A stretch of DNA of 35,770 bases from Novosphingobium guangzhouense (GCF_002896965.1 NZ_LYMM01000053.1:1-35770); one strand, 5' to 3'; numbered from the stretch's first letter, positions 1 through 8,867 are shown. Notes: generated from the letters alone by a model not told the origin. Made by a program: numbers and translations.

Positions 1-176
1 TGGTGCGCTGGACGCACGACGAGACGGGAGAGCGGGTCTACGAACTCTACGACCTCGTCAACGATCCGGGCGAAACCCGTAATGTGGCCTCGGACAAGCC
101 CGCAGCGGTGAAGGAACTCGACGCCATCCTCGACCGCCAGCCCAGGCCAAAGCCGCTGCCCCAACCCAAGGGCTAG
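1..176 (+). CDS. Sulfatase, C-terminal end (partial)
   Basis: The reading frame is open from the window edge (first full codon at 3) to TAG at 174-176, so only the last 57 residues are visible. They contain ELYDLVNDPGETRNVA, the typical closing segment of type I (alkaline-phosphatase fold) sulfatases, where a short C-terminal strand carries 'ELYDL..DPxExxN'. The tail after it is rich in proline and lysine. The catalytic Cys/Ser-x-Pro-x-Arg motif lies outside the window. Family membership is therefore inferred from the tail alone and the substrate cannot be told. Support comes from the next gene, 85 bp downstream on the same strand, which encodes the enzyme that converts the sulfatase active-site cysteine to formylglycine. 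Confidence 0.8.
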   Translation, partial: VRWTHDETGERVYELYDLVNDPGETRNVASDKPAAVKELDAILDRQPRPKPLPQPKG

Positions 177-261
177 GCTAGGCAGTTGACATTGCGGGCG
201 CTCGTCAGGGACATGGGGACAGAGCCGGGCGCTCGACAAGCAGACCGAGGTAGCGGGACGA

Positions 262-1242
262 GTGACAGTGGAAGCGCAAGCGGCATCGACTGCGGGCATG
301 ATCCGGATACCCGCAGGCACCTTCACGATGGGATCGGACAAGTTCTATCCCGAAGAGGCGCCTGCGCACCGCGTATCCGTGGACGGGTTCTGGATAGACG
401 AAACCCCCGTAACCAACCGCCAGTTCGCGGCCTTCGTCGAAGCCACCGGCCATACGACAGTTGCCGAGATAGCGCCTGACCCGAAGGACTATCCGGACCT
501 GCTGCCGGGCATGGACCGCGCCGGTTCGCTGGTATTCCACAAGAGCCCCGTGCCGGTGGACACGTCCAACCCGGCCAACTGGTGGCGGTTCGACTTCGGG
601 GCGGACTGGCGCCATCCGCTTGGGCCCGACAGCGACATCGACAGTCTGGACCTGTGGGACCATCCGGTCGTCCAGGTGGCTTATGCGGATGCTCAGGCTT
701 ATGCCGGCTGGGCCGGCAAGGCGCTGCCAACCGAGGCCGAGTTCGAATTCGCCGCGCGGGGCGGGCTTGAAGACACAGACTATGCCTGGGGCGACGAACT
801 GGCCCCCGACGGCGCGATGATGGCCAACTACTGGCAGGGGCTGTTTCCCTTCGCCAACCAGATGCTGGACGGGTGGGAACGCACCTCGCCGGTCAGGACA
901 TATCCCGCGAACGGGTACGGGCTGTTCGACATGATCGGCAACACCTGGGAATGGACCAGCGACTGGTGGAGCGATCGCCGCGGCGGCGACGTCAAGTCCG
1001 GTGGCAAGGCCGGTGCCAAGTCATCCTGCTGCACGATCCGGAACCCGCGCGGAGCAAGGCTCAGGGACAGCTTCGATCCCGCGCACCCCGGCGTGAAGAT
1101 CGGCCGCAAGGTGCTGAAAGGGGGCTCTCACTTGTGCGCCGCAAACTATTGCCAGCGCTATCGCCCTGCCGCCCGCCATCCGGAGATGATCGACAGTTCG
1201 ACTTCGCATATCGGCTTCAGGTGCGTCACCCGCGACATCTGA
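262..1242 (+). CDS. Formylglycine-generating enzyme (SUMF1/FGE family)
   Basis: A 326-residue protein beginning at GTG 262. Aerobic FGEs use copper and oxygen to oxidise the active-site cysteine of sulfatases to C-alpha-formylglycine. The opening (IPAGTFTMGSD, then FWIDETPVTNRQFAAFV) and the middle (LPTEAEFEFAARGG, GNTWEWTSDWW) are classic for the FGE-sulfatase fold. The C-terminal stretch GGSHLCAANYCQRYRPAAR carries the Cys-x4-Cys pair (Cys292 and Cys297) that corresponds to the catalytic cysteines of human and bacterial FGE. It is followed by the usual SxxHIGFRC ending. Many FGE-domain proteins lack these cysteines (EgtB-like or other functions), so their presence makes a true sulfatase maturase likely. 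No signal peptide is evident, so it should act in the cytoplasm before export. It lies directly behind the sulfatase and is probably cotranscribed with it. Confidence 0.93.
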   Translation: MTVEAQAASTAGMIRIPAGTFTMGSDKFYPEEAPAHRVSVDGFWIDETPVTNRQFAAFVEATGHTTVAEIAPDPKDYPDLLPGMDRAGSLVFHKSPVPVDTSNPANWWRFDFGADWRHPLGPDSDIDSLDLWDHPVVQVAYADAQAYAGWAGKALPTEAEFEFAARGGLEDTDYAWGDELAPDGAMMANYWQGLFPFANQMLDGWERTSPVRTYPANGYGLFDMIGNTWEWTSDWWSDRRGGDVKSGGKAGAKSSCCTIRNPRGARLRDSFDPAHPGVKIGRKVLKGGSHLCAANYCQRYRPAARHPEMIDSSTSHIGFRCVTRDI

Positions 1243-1281
1243 TACCCCGCCCCGCACCGATACCCGACCTGCGCGATCGCT

Positions 1282-1300
1282 ATTGCGAGTAAGTCGCACA
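1282..1300 (+). promoter_or_regulatory. Fur-like operator before the first ECF sigma gene
   Basis: The sequence ATTGCGAGTAAGTCGCACA is centred at 1291 and contains a perfect interrupted palindrome, TGCGA-GTAAG-TCGCA. Similar sites with the core TGCNA-N5-TNGCA precede the two siderophore-type receptors in this window (6704 and 17584). Alphaproteobacterial Fur operators have TGC..GCA-type half-sites, so iron-dependent repression of this FecI-like sigma gene is a reasonable inference. Binding is not shown. Confidence 0.5.
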
Positions 1301-1370
1301 ATCGGTACAAGTGCCTGGTGCCCGCGCCTTGATGCGGGCGATCGGGTCGCGTGTCAGAGGGTTTTGTCGG

Positions 1371-1880
1371 GTGCCGGGCGTTTCGCTAACAATCGATGTC
1401 GGCGCACTTTATGAATCGCACGGCGACTGGCTCAGGAAGTGGCTGCAACGGCATACGCGCTGCGGCCACCGCGCCGCCGATCTGGCGCAGGATACCTTCT
1501 GCCGTGTCCTGGAAACCCCAGGCTCCGCTCCCTTGCGCGAACCGCGCAGCTATCTGTCGGCACTGGCCCGCCGCATCCTGATCGACGATATCCGCCACCG
1601 CGAGGTTGAGCGTGCCTATCTTGCCGCTCATGCTGCCGGATCGCCCAACGCCGACGCACTGACCCCCGAACGCATAGCCGAAGCGGCGCAGCTGCTCGAT
1701 GCAATCGTGAAACTGCTTGAAGCGCTGCCCGACAACGTGCGCCGCGCATTCATGATGATCCGCTTCGACGGGCTGCGCTATGCCGATGCCGCCGCCGTGC
1801 TTGGGGTGTCCGACCGGATGGTGAAGCGCTATGTGGCGCAGGCTTATGCCCATTGCTATGCGATCGCGTATTCCGACTGA
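1371..1880 (+). CDS. ECF RNA polymerase sigma factor, FecI-like
   Basis: A sigma-70 family ECF factor. Region 2 is recognisable as ALYESHGDWLRKWLQRH followed by AADLAQDTFCRVLE. Region 4 is LPDNVRRAFMMIRFDG, then a helix-turn-helix, YADAAAVLGVSDRMVKRYV. The open frame reaches back to GTG 1311, but GTG 1371 places about a dozen residues before region 2, as in FecI homologues, and leaves room for a promoter next to the Fur-like box. It is the first gene of a sigma/anti-sigma/receptor set: fecR starts 18 bp after its stop. The expected role is to direct RNA polymerase to the promoter of the downstream TBDR when FecR relays a signal from the occupied receptor. The exact start is uncertain. Confidence 0.9.
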   Translation: MPGVSLTIDVGALYESHGDWLRKWLQRHTRCGHRAADLAQDTFCRVLETPGSAPLREPRSYLSALARRILIDDIRHREVERAYLAAHAAGSPNADALTPERIAEAAQLLDAIVKLLEALPDNVRRAFMMIRFDGLRYADAAAVLGVSDRMVKRYVAQAYAHCYAIAYSD

Positions 1881-1898
1881 AGGCTGCGCCCCGTTCGC

Positions 1899-2927
1899 AT
1901 GACAATGGAACGCCCCGATCCCGCGATGCCCGACCCTGCAATGTCCGACCCTGCAATCATCGAGCGGGCGGCGCTATGGGCGGCGCAACTTGCGACCGAT
2001 GAGGCGACGCAGGCAGACCACGACGCTTGCGAAGCATGGTGCCGCGAAGACCCGCGCCACCGACTGGCCATGGACCGGATGCGCGGCTTCGATCGGCAGT
2101 TCGGCCGAACCGATGGCCTGGAACGCGAAGTGATCGAAACGTTGCTGGAGCAGCGATCGCAGGATACCCGGTCCGGCAAGGCCCGCAGGTTCGGTGGGCT
2201 TGCCCTGGGGCTGGTCGTGCTGGCCGCAGGCGGGTGGCTTGCGGCACAGTCGCTGACGGTCCGCGCCTTCTTCCCCGAATATGCGACGCAGCGCGGGGAA
2301 CAGCAGACGGTGACGCTTACCGATGGAAGCCGGCTGACCCTTGATACCGACGCCGCGCTTGATTTCCGCAGGAGCGACGACAGCCGAACGGTATCCCTGT
2401 TCCAGGGGCAGGTTCTGGCGCGTGTGGCCAGAGAGAAGGGCGCACTGAACGCACCGCATCCATTCATTGTCCAGACCGGCGATGGCACCGCAACCGCGCA
2501 TGGCACCGCATTCGTCGTGCGCCGGGATGAACATGCCACCACCGTCACCGTGATCGAATCTGCCGTAAGGGTGTGCCTTGCGCCGCCCGCGGCGGGTCGC
2601 TGCGCCGACTTGCTGCCGGGCGATCGGGCCCGGATGGCTAACGGGCGGCTGACGCGGCTTGGCCGGGTCGACCCGGACGTGGCCGCTGCCTGGTCCGAAG
2701 GCTGGCTTGCGGCTGACGACGAGCCGGTGACGCAAGTGCTGGACGAACTCAACCGCTATCGCGCCCGCCCCGTCAGCTTCGATCGCAGCGCGCTGGCGGA
2801 CTATCGCGTATCGGGCAGCTTCCCGCTGTCTGACACCGACCGCGCGCTGGAAGGCATCGTGCGATCGACCGGCCTTGCCCTGTCAAGCGCGGACGATGGC
2901 GCGCTTGTTGTCGGACGCACGAAATAA
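1899..2927 (+). CDS. FecR-family anti-sigma factor / signal transducer
   Basis: 342 residues from ATG 1899. The N-terminus has a short repeat (PDPAM, PDPAM, SDPAI). An N-terminal cytoplasmic DUF4880-like domain with alternating aromatic and acidic residues (ALWAAQLATDEAT, then REDPRHRLAMDRM) should bind the sigma factor. One membrane segment lies near residues 92-110 (GLALGLVVLAAGGWLAA). The periplasmic FecR domain includes TLTDGSRLTLDTDAALDF and GTAFVVRRDEHATTVTV. The C-terminus (LNRYRARPVSFDRSALADY) resembles an STN/DUF4974-type receptor-contact domain. The layout matches FecR-like proteins that receive the signal from the STN domain of a TonB-dependent receptor, and that receptor is the next gene. 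Confidence 0.93.
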   Translation: MTMERPDPAMPDPAMSDPAIIERAALWAAQLATDEATQADHDACEAWCREDPRHRLAMDRMRGFDRQFGRTDGLEREVIETLLEQRSQDTRSGKARRFGGLALGLVVLAAGGWLAAQSLTVRAFFPEYATQRGEQQTVTLTDGSRLTLDTDAALDFRRSDDSRTVSLFQGQVLARVAREKGALNAPHPFIVQTGDGTATAHGTAFVVRRDEHATTVTVIESAVRVCLAPPAAGRCADLLPGDRARMANGRLTRLGRVDPDVAAAWSEGWLAADDEPVTQVLDELNRYRARPVSFDRSALADYRVSGSFPLSDTDRALEGIVRSTGLALSSADDGALVVGRTK

Positions 2928-2998
2928 ATCCGTCGTCGCGGTTCCCGATTTTTCCGCTCGCCCGTCCTGAGGGGTGAAATGATGTCTGGACGGGAATT

Positions 2999-5455
2999 GT
3001 GCTGGTGGTGAAGTTCAAGGGGATTCATGGCGCGGCGGCTCTTGCCATGGTTGCGGCCGGGCTTGGCGCGTTGCCGACGGCGGCCGGAGCGCAGACGGCG
3101 CAGGCCGCACGGCCGATCGATATTCCTGCCGGATCGCTGGGCGCCGCGCTGACCCAACTGGGGCGCAGGACCGGCGTGATGATCGTGTTCGATCCGGCAC
3201 TGACGCGCGGGCGGCGCACGGCGGGCCTGCGCGGAGCCTACACGCCGGCCCAGGCGCTTGATCGCCTGCTGGCGGGCAGCGGCATTGCTGCGCGAAGCGA
3301 CGGCCGGGGCGGCTTCACCCTGAGCGCACAGGCATCGCCGCGCGGCTCTTCGTCGCGCCGGGCAGTCAAGGACGCTCCCCGCCCCCGCCAGACCGCACCG
3401 CTGGTCGAAGCCCCTGAAGCGGCAGAGGTTCTGGTGGTCACCGCCACGCGCACCAGCCTGCCGGTGACCGCGCTTCCGCTTACCATCGACGTCATCGGCA
3501 AGGAGGAACTGGCGCAGCAGGTCGCCGTTTCGGGCTCAACACTCGATGCGGTGTCGTCCCTGCTGCCCGCGTTTTCGCCGACGCAGGAGAAGATCAACGT
3601 CACCGGCGTGCGTCTGCGCGGGCGATCACCGCTTTACGCGATCGACGGCGTGCCCCAGTCGACCCCGATCCGCAACGACGCGCGCGACGGCTATACGATC
3701 GATCCGTTCTTCATCGATCGCGTCGAAGTGATCTATGGCTCCAACGCGCTTCAGGGCATCGGCGCGACCGGCGGCGTGGTCAATCAGGTGACCGCGCGCG
3801 CGCCGACCAGGGACGGTCTGGGCGGCCGCGTGCTGCTGCAGGGCAACAGCGCCGACGATTTTTCGGGCGCGGCGCTCGGAGGAAAGGTCGGCGGGCTGCT
3901 CAGCTGGCGCGGCGGCGCGATCGACATCACCGGCGGCGCAGCGTTCGAGCGGCGCGGCGTCTACCTTGACGGTCACGGCAAGCGGATCGGCATCGATCCC
4001 AACAACAGCGAATTGCAGGACACCGATACCCTGTCCTTCTTTGCCCGTGTCGGCGCGGACCTGTCGGACCATGTGCGGCTGGAAGTGGTCGGCAGCCGCT
4101 TCAACCTTGACAGCAACAATCACTATGTCGGCATCAGCGGCAACCGCGAACAGAACCTGCCGTCAACCAGCCAGCGCGGGGACGTGCCGGGCCTTGCTGC
4201 CGGAAACCGCGCCGAACTGCTGTCCGCATCCCTCATCGACAGCGATTTCGCCGGAGGCACCCTTTCGCTGCTGGGCTTCTACAACAAGTCGCGCACCCGC
4301 TTCAGCGGCGGCACGCTGGCCACGTTCCAGGACGCCTCGATCGCGCCTGCGGGCACGCTTTTCGATCAGTCGCAGAACGATTCCCGCAAGCTGGGCGGCA
4401 AGATCAGCTACGAACGCCGGGTGCCCGGCATTCCCGGCCTGACCGGCACCGTGGGCTTCGACGCGCTGTTCGACCGCACCGCGCAATCGCTGATCCAGAC
4501 CAACCGGGAATGGGTGCCGCAGACGGACTTTCGCAGTCTTGCTCCATTCGGTCAGCTCAACTGGGCGCTGCTGCAGGATCGCCTGAGGCTGGCGGGCGGC
4601 GTGCGCTACGAGAACGTCCAGCTGGACATTCCGGACTACACGACGCTGGCCTCCTACGGGTCGCGCAGCGTCACGGGCGGCAAGCCGTCGTTCGACCGCG
4701 CCTTGTGGAACGCGGGGGTCATCGTCGAACCGATCCGGGGCGTGCGCGCTTACGGCAGCTATGCGCAGGGATTCACGATCGCCGACGTCGGCCGCATCCT
4801 GCGGGGCATCAATACCCCCGGCGTGGTGATCGACAATTACCTCGACCTTACCCCGGTCGTGTCCACCAACAAGGAAATCGGCGTAGAGGTCCAGCGCGGC
4901 CCGCTTGATGCAAGCGTCAGCTACTACTGGTCGCACAGCGATCTGGGGGAAGTTCTGGTTCGCGGCGACGATGGCTTCTACAGCACCGCGCGCCAGCCGG
5001 TCGATATCCAGGGCCTCGACCTGAACGTCAACGTCCGGACGCCGCTGCCGGGCCTTAAGCTGGGTCTGGGATACAGCCACATCATCGGCCGCACCGACAC
5101 CGATGGCGACGGCAGGCTCGATGCCGATCTCGATGGAGGCAACGTCTCTCCCGATCGCGTGAACCTTACCGCCGACTATCGCAGCGGTCCGTTTACCGCA
5201 CGGGTGCAGGGTCGGATCTATCTGTCACGCACGTTCGACGGGCAGCCGCGTGCCAACAGCTTCGCCGGCTACACCCTGTTCGATACTTATCTGGGCTATG
5301 ACCTGCCGGTGGGCCAGCTGAGCCTGGGCGTCCAGAACCTGTTCGACGTCTATTACATCACTTATCTTACCGACACGCAGGGGCCCACCGATAACGCGCG
5401 CTTCTATGCAGGGCGCGGGCGCAACGTCACGCTGGGCTGGAACTATCGCTTCTGA
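2999..5455 (+). CDS. TonB-dependent transducer (FecA-like, with STN domain)
   Basis: 818 residues from GTG 2999; in-frame GTG codons at 3005 and 3008 are alternatives. A signal peptide ends near AAGAQT (about residue 32). An STN secretin/TonB short domain follows at about residues 38-108 (PIDIPAGSLGAALTQLGRR). Next come a TonB box-like EVLVVTATR near 147, a plug domain (VRLRGRSPLYAIDGVPQ, VEVIYGSNALQGIGATGG) and a 22-strand barrel ending in ...LGWNYRF with the terminal Phe needed for outer-membrane assembly. The STN domain and the adjacent fecI/fecR genes mark it as a transducer that reports ligand occupancy. The ligand is not readable. The Fur-like box upstream of the sigma gene and the PepSY gene downstream favour a ferric siderophore or haem-like iron source. 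Confidence 0.93.
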   Translation: MLVVKFKGIHGAAALAMVAAGLGALPTAAGAQTAQAARPIDIPAGSLGAALTQLGRRTGVMIVFDPALTRGRRTAGLRGAYTPAQALDRLLAGSGIAARSDGRGGFTLSAQASPRGSSSRRAVKDAPRPRQTAPLVEAPEAAEVLVVTATRTSLPVTALPLTIDVIGKEELAQQVAVSGSTLDAVSSLLPAFSPTQEKINVTGVRLRGRSPLYAIDGVPQSTPIRNDARDGYTIDPFFIDRVEVIYGSNALQGIGATGGVVNQVTARAPTRDGLGGRVLLQGNSADDFSGAALGGKVGGLLSWRGGAIDITGGAAFERRGVYLDGHGKRIGIDPNNSELQDTDTLSFFARVGADLSDHVRLEVVGSRFNLDSNNHYVGISGNREQNLPSTSQRGDVPGLAAGNRAELLSASLIDSDFAGGTLSLLGFYNKSRTRFSGGTLATFQDASIAPAGTLFDQSQNDSRKLGGKISYERRVPGIPGLTGTVGFDALFDRTAQSLIQTNREWVPQTDFRSLAPFGQLNWALLQDRLRLAGGVRYENVQLDIPDYTTLASYGSRSVTGGKPSFDRALWNAGVIVEPIRGVRAYGSYAQGFTIADVGRILRGINTPGVVIDNYLDLTPVVSTNKEIGVEVQRGPLDASVSYYWSHSDLGEVLVRGDDGFYSTARQPVDIQGLDLNVNVRTPLPGLKLGLGYSHIIGRTDTDGDGRLDADLDGGNVSPDRVNLTADYRSGPFTARVQGRIYLSRTFDGQPRANSFAGYTLFDTYLGYDLPVGQLSLGVQNLFDVYYITYLTDTQGPTDNARFYAGRGRNVTLGWNYRF

Positions 5456-6513
5456 TGCGATGGATCGATCTGGCCCACCGCTGGGCGGGCGGACTGATTG
5501 GGCTGCTGCTGGCGCTGATCGGGCTGAGCGGCGCAATCCTCGTGCACCGGGATGCATGGACGATCGCGCCGCACAAGAGCGACGCCCTTGTCCGTGACGC
5601 TACCCAGGTGGCCTCGGCGGTAGAGCGGATCATGCACGATCCTGCGGGGCGGGCCAAGGCGATCACCTTTGCCGCGCCGGGTTTCGGCGTGAACCGCGTG
5701 GCCTTCGACCATGGCGGCGCCTACACGACCCAGGCCGGCGAAATGCTGGTGCGATGGAATACGCAATGGTCCCGCCCCGAACTGTGGCTGGCGGACTTTC
5801 ACATGCACCTGTTCTCCGGCGACACGGGCGAAATCATCGTTGGCGTCGCGGGGCTGGCGGGGCTGGCCTTCGTGGTGACCGGCACGGTGCTGTGGTGGCG
5901 CACGCGGCGCACTTTCGAACTGCGCCTGCTACCAAAACGCATGAGCCGTCCGGCGATTGTGCGCCATCACCGCGATCTTGGCGTCATCATCGCTCCGCTG
6001 CTGTTGTTGTCGTTCGTTACGGGAAGCGTGCTGGTCTTCCGCCCGCTGTCGTCCCTCCTGCTGGGACCGGGTGCGACCGCTGCGATCGTCTCCGCCGCCA
6101 CGCCGCCGACTGCCCCTGCCGCAGCGCTGAGCGAAGATCTCGACTGGGGCGCGATGATCCGCAAGGCCCGCCAGCGCTTCCCCGACGCCGACTTTCGAAG
6201 CCTGTCGCTGCCCCGCAAGGCCGGTGGGCCGATCGTGCTGCGGATGAAGCAGCCCTGGGAATGGCTGCCCAACGGCCGGTCCACGCTATGGTTCGCGGCG
6301 AACGACGGCCATCTCATCGAAGCGCGCGATCCCGTCGCCGCGCCGCTTCAGGTCAGGCTCTATTCGATGCTGTATCCGCTGCACGCGGGCAAGGTCGGCG
6401 GGCTGCCCTATCGGCTGGTGATGACCATTTCCGGCCTTGCCCTTGCGCTGCTGGGTTCACTGACGGTCTGGACCTTCTGGTTCAGGCGCAAACCCGGCAG
6501 ACGGCCAGCCTAG
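5455..6513 (+). CDS. PepSY-associated membrane protein (siderophore-reductase type)
   Basis: 352 residues. The start ATG overlaps the receptor stop by one base (TGATG), indicating translational coupling. Four hydrophobic segments are visible: WAGGLIGLLLALIGLSGAIL near the N-terminus, GVAGLAGLAFVVTGTVLWW, LGVIIAPLLLLSFVTGSVLV, and LVMTISGLALALLGSLTVW at the end. Conserved histidines flank them (HRWAGG, DFHMHLFSGD, RHHRDLG, YPLHAGKVGG), which is the PepSY_TM pattern of PiuB/FoxB-like inner-membrane proteins. Members next to TonB receptors have been linked to reductive release of iron from siderophores in the periplasm, with the histidines probably binding haem. It is the last gene of the sigma-FecR-receptor unit. 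The exact redox substrate is inferred. Confidence 0.88.
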   Translation: MRWIDLAHRWAGGLIGLLLALIGLSGAILVHRDAWTIAPHKSDALVRDATQVASAVERIMHDPAGRAKAITFAAPGFGVNRVAFDHGGAYTTQAGEMLVRWNTQWSRPELWLADFHMHLFSGDTGEIIVGVAGLAGLAFVVTGTVLWWRTRRTFELRLLPKRMSRPAIVRHHRDLGVIIAPLLLLSFVTGSVLVFRPLSSLLLGPGATAAIVSAATPPTAPAAALSEDLDWGAMIRKARQRFPDADFRSLSLPRKAGGPIVLRMKQPWEWLPNGRSTLWFAANDGHLIEARDPVAAPLQVRLYSMLYPLHAGKVGGLPYRLVMTISGLALALLGSLTVWTFWFRRKPGRRPA

Positions 6514-6544
6514 ACCCTGCGCCGCAGTTCCACGAACCAGCTGC

Positions 6545-6645
6545 GCGTATCGCGCACCATAATGCGCCATAATCTCTTCATCGTGGCGGAATCCCAGTTT
6601 TTCGTAGAGATGGATCGCGGCGGCGCAGCGGGCATTGGTGAGCAG
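6545..6645 (-). pseudogene. Remnant of a GNAT acetyltransferase C-terminus
   Basis: On the minus strand one frame reads LTNARCAAAIHLYEKLGF and then RHDEEIMAHYGARYA. This matches the motif B region of GNAT N-acetyltransferases, where 'N..A..LYEKLGF' forms the end of the acetyl-CoA site. Nothing recognisable as the upstream three quarters of a GNAT domain is present. The frame runs on into the PepSY gene without a family-like ending, while a neighbouring frame ends in SWFVELRRRV and a stop. It is best read as a decayed, probably frameshifted fragment between two receptor units. Confidence 0.6.
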
Positions 6646-6703
6646 GCCCGGCCCGCTTGGGTGTTGCCTAAATGGCACAACAATTCGAGATTAATGGGCG
6701 GAT

Positions 6704-6722
6704 ATTGCCAGTAATTCGCAAT
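6704..6722 (+). promoter_or_regulatory. Fur-like operator before the siderophore receptor
   Basis: ATTGCCAGTAATTCGCAAT is a 19-bp imperfect palindrome centred at 6713, with 7 of 9 symmetric positions matching. It lies 47 bp before the receptor ATG. Its core TGCCA-GTAAT-TCGCA closely matches the site before the first sigma gene (1282-1300). Fur control fits the siderophore-type receptor that follows. Binding is inferred. Confidence 0.55.
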
Positions 6723-6769
6723 AGCGGTAAACGGCGCCCGTGTTGATATTCAATCTCAAAAGGGTCTGT

Positions 6770-8854
6770 ATGTTTTCCGTTCGTTCGATCGCGCTGTGCA
6801 GTGCTGCAGTATTCGCCATGACGGTATCGGCTGCCGCCCATGCAGAAGAACCGGCGGCCGAAACTGCGGACACCGCTTCGAACGCTGACGAAATCATCGT
6901 TACGGGCGGCATTTCGGGCACCAAAACCGAAACTCCGCTGATCGAAGTACCCCAGCCGCTCACTGTCATCACCTCTGAACAGTATCTCTCGCAAGGTGCG
7001 ATCAGCATCAGCGATACCGTGAAGTATGCCGCAGGCGTGCTGGCCAATGCCTATGGCCGCGACACCCGCGTCGACGGCTTCCGCGTTCGCGGCATCAACG
7101 CCCTGCAGTTCCGCGACGGCATGCGCGATGTGTTCTCGTATTACGCCAGCATCACTTCGGACCCCTACAACTTCGAGCGTGTCGAAATCGTGCGCGGCCC
7201 GGCCTCGGTGCTGTTCGGTCAGGGCTCGATCGGCGGTATCGTCAACCTCGTTTCCAAGACCCCGGATTTCCAGACCCGCGGCGAATTCAACGTCGTCTAC
7301 GGCAGCTATGATCGCAAGGAAGCGATGGGCGACGTCAATGTCGCGCTGGCCGACAACCTGGCGATCCGCGCCGTCGCCCGCGTCCGTGACGCCGACACTT
7401 ACGTCGATCACGTGCCGGACGACCGCGTGATGTTCGCGCCCTCGATCCGCTGGCAGCCCACGCCCGACACCAACGTCGTGCTGACCGGGCTCTATCAGGA
7501 GGACGACACCGGCTCGACCTCGCAGTTCCTGCCGATCGTCGGCACGTTCCGCCCCAATCCGGGCAATCCGGACGGCAAGCTTGATCCCTACACCTTCGTG
7601 GGCAAGGCCGGCTGGGATCGCTATGCCGGTCGTTCGCTGCAGGGCGGTGCCGCCATCACCCATGACTTCTCGGACAAAGTCCGCGTCAGTTTCAAGGCGC
7701 GCTACATCGACAGCGATCTTGAGTACAACACGCACTACGCCGACAGCTATTCCCGTCCGACCGATCCCTATTCGTACTACGGTACGGACGGACGCACCAT
7801 CGGCCTGACTGCCGATGCCAGCGACGCACGGATGAACGTCTTCTCGACCGACAACAACGTGCAGTTCAAGTTCAACACCGGCGCCAACATCGAGCATACC
7901 GTGCTGGTCGGCATCGACTACAGCTGGAACAAGGTCGGCAAGCGCTACGCCGGCGGCACGGAAATCGTCGACCTCTACGACATCGATTACGATGCGCTGC
8001 AGACCTACGATCCCACCGGCCCGTTCACCAATGAATCGCAGAAGCAGCTCGGTATCTACGTGCAGGACCAGATCCGCGCGTTCGATCGCGTCTCGATCGT
8101 CCTGGGCGGTCGCCGTGACCGCGTGACGTCATCGTCGGGCGCCAAGGACAATGCCACCACGTTCCGTGCGGGCATCATCGGTGAACTGGGCGCGGGCTTC
8201 TCGCCGTTCTTCAGCTATACCGAGAGCTTCCTGCCGCAGGCCGGTTCGATCCAGAACGTCGGCGGCTCCATCGGCGATCCCTACAAGCCGCTGACCGGCA
8301 CCCAGTACGAAGCGGGCGTCAAGTGGCAGCCCCAGCCGCAGACGCTGGTTACCGTCACCGCCTTCAAGATCAAGGAGCAGAACCGCGTTCTGTACCTTAC
8401 GGGCAATGCGACCACGCAGTCGGGTGTGCTGAACACCAAGGGTATCGAAGTCGAGGCGAGCCACACGCTGCCGGGCAACTTCCAGCTGCTGCTCAACTAC
8501 GGCTACAACAAGCTGAAGTCGGAAACCGACACCAACCTCGATTACATGCCGCGCCATGTCGCTTCGGCGTGGACGACGAAGACCTTCGGCATCGGGGACG
8601 ACGCGCAGCTGCGCCTCGGTGCGGGCGTGACCTATAACGGCAAGAGCCGCTCGACCAGCACAGTCTGGTCCATCGTCACGCCCTCGCGCACGAATGTCGA
8701 TGCTCTGGCCGAAGTGACGTGGGAGAACTGGCGCTTCTCGGTCAACGCAACGAACCTGCTCAACGAAATCCAGTACGCCTCCTGCCTTGCACGCGGTGAC
8801 TGCTTCGTGGCGGCTCCGCGCAACGTGATGGCCTCAGTCGGCTACCGCTTCTGA
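6770..8854 (+). CDS. TonB-dependent siderophore receptor
   Basis: The start is placed at ATG 6770. It has an AAGGG ribosome site six bases upstream and gives a clean signal peptide (MFSVRSIALCSAAVFAMTVS, cleavage near AHAEE). The frame is open from GTG 6740. The mature protein of about 670 residues has a TonB box-like DEIIVTGG, a plug with VPQPLTVITSEQYLSQGA, FRVRGINALQFRDGMRD and VEIVRGPASVLFGQGSIGG, and a barrel ending in NVMASVGYRF. These plug motifs are typical of the TIGR01783 siderophore receptor group (FhuA/FcuA/Fiu-like). It has no STN domain and no sigma/FecR pair, so it is a plain transporter. A Fur-like palindrome lies upstream and a hairpin just after the stop, suggesting a single-gene transcript. 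Confidence 0.94.
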   Translation: MFSVRSIALCSAAVFAMTVSAAAHAEEPAAETADTASNADEIIVTGGISGTKTETPLIEVPQPLTVITSEQYLSQGAISISDTVKYAAGVLANAYGRDTRVDGFRVRGINALQFRDGMRDVFSYYASITSDPYNFERVEIVRGPASVLFGQGSIGGIVNLVSKTPDFQTRGEFNVVYGSYDRKEAMGDVNVALADNLAIRAVARVRDADTYVDHVPDDRVMFAPSIRWQPTPDTNVVLTGLYQEDDTGSTSQFLPIVGTFRPNPGNPDGKLDPYTFVGKAGWDRYAGRSLQGGAAITHDFSDKVRVSFKARYIDSDLEYNTHYADSYSRPTDPYSYYGTDGRTIGLTADASDARMNVFSTDNNVQFKFNTGANIEHTVLVGIDYSWNKVGKRYAGGTEIVDLYDIDYDALQTYDPTGPFTNESQKQLGIYVQDQIRAFDRVSIVLGGRRDRVTSSSGAKDNATTFRAGIIGELGAGFSPFFSYTESFLPQAGSIQNVGGSIGDPYKPLTGTQYEAGVKWQPQPQTLVTVTAFKIKEQNRVLYLTGNATTQSGVLNTKGIEVEASHTLPGNFQLLLNYGYNKLKSETDTNLDYMPRHVASAWTTKTFGIGDDAQLRLGAGVTYNGKSRSTSTVWSIVTPSRTNVDALAEVTWENWRFSVNATNLLNEIQYASCLARGDCFVAAPRNVMASVGYRF

Positions 8855-8867
8855 TCTTCGCCCCTAT

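Noticed and set aside
1899..1965. Tandem PDPAM/SDPAI repeat at the FecR N-terminus
   Set aside because: Only three short degenerate units; more likely a linker than a functional repeat, so it is noted only in the gene entry.
2928..2998. Possible ECF (FecI-type) promoter between the first fecR and its receptor
   Set aside because: CGTC- and GTCC-like tetramers occur, but I found no convincing -35/-10 pair shared with the equivalent gap at 10735-10820.
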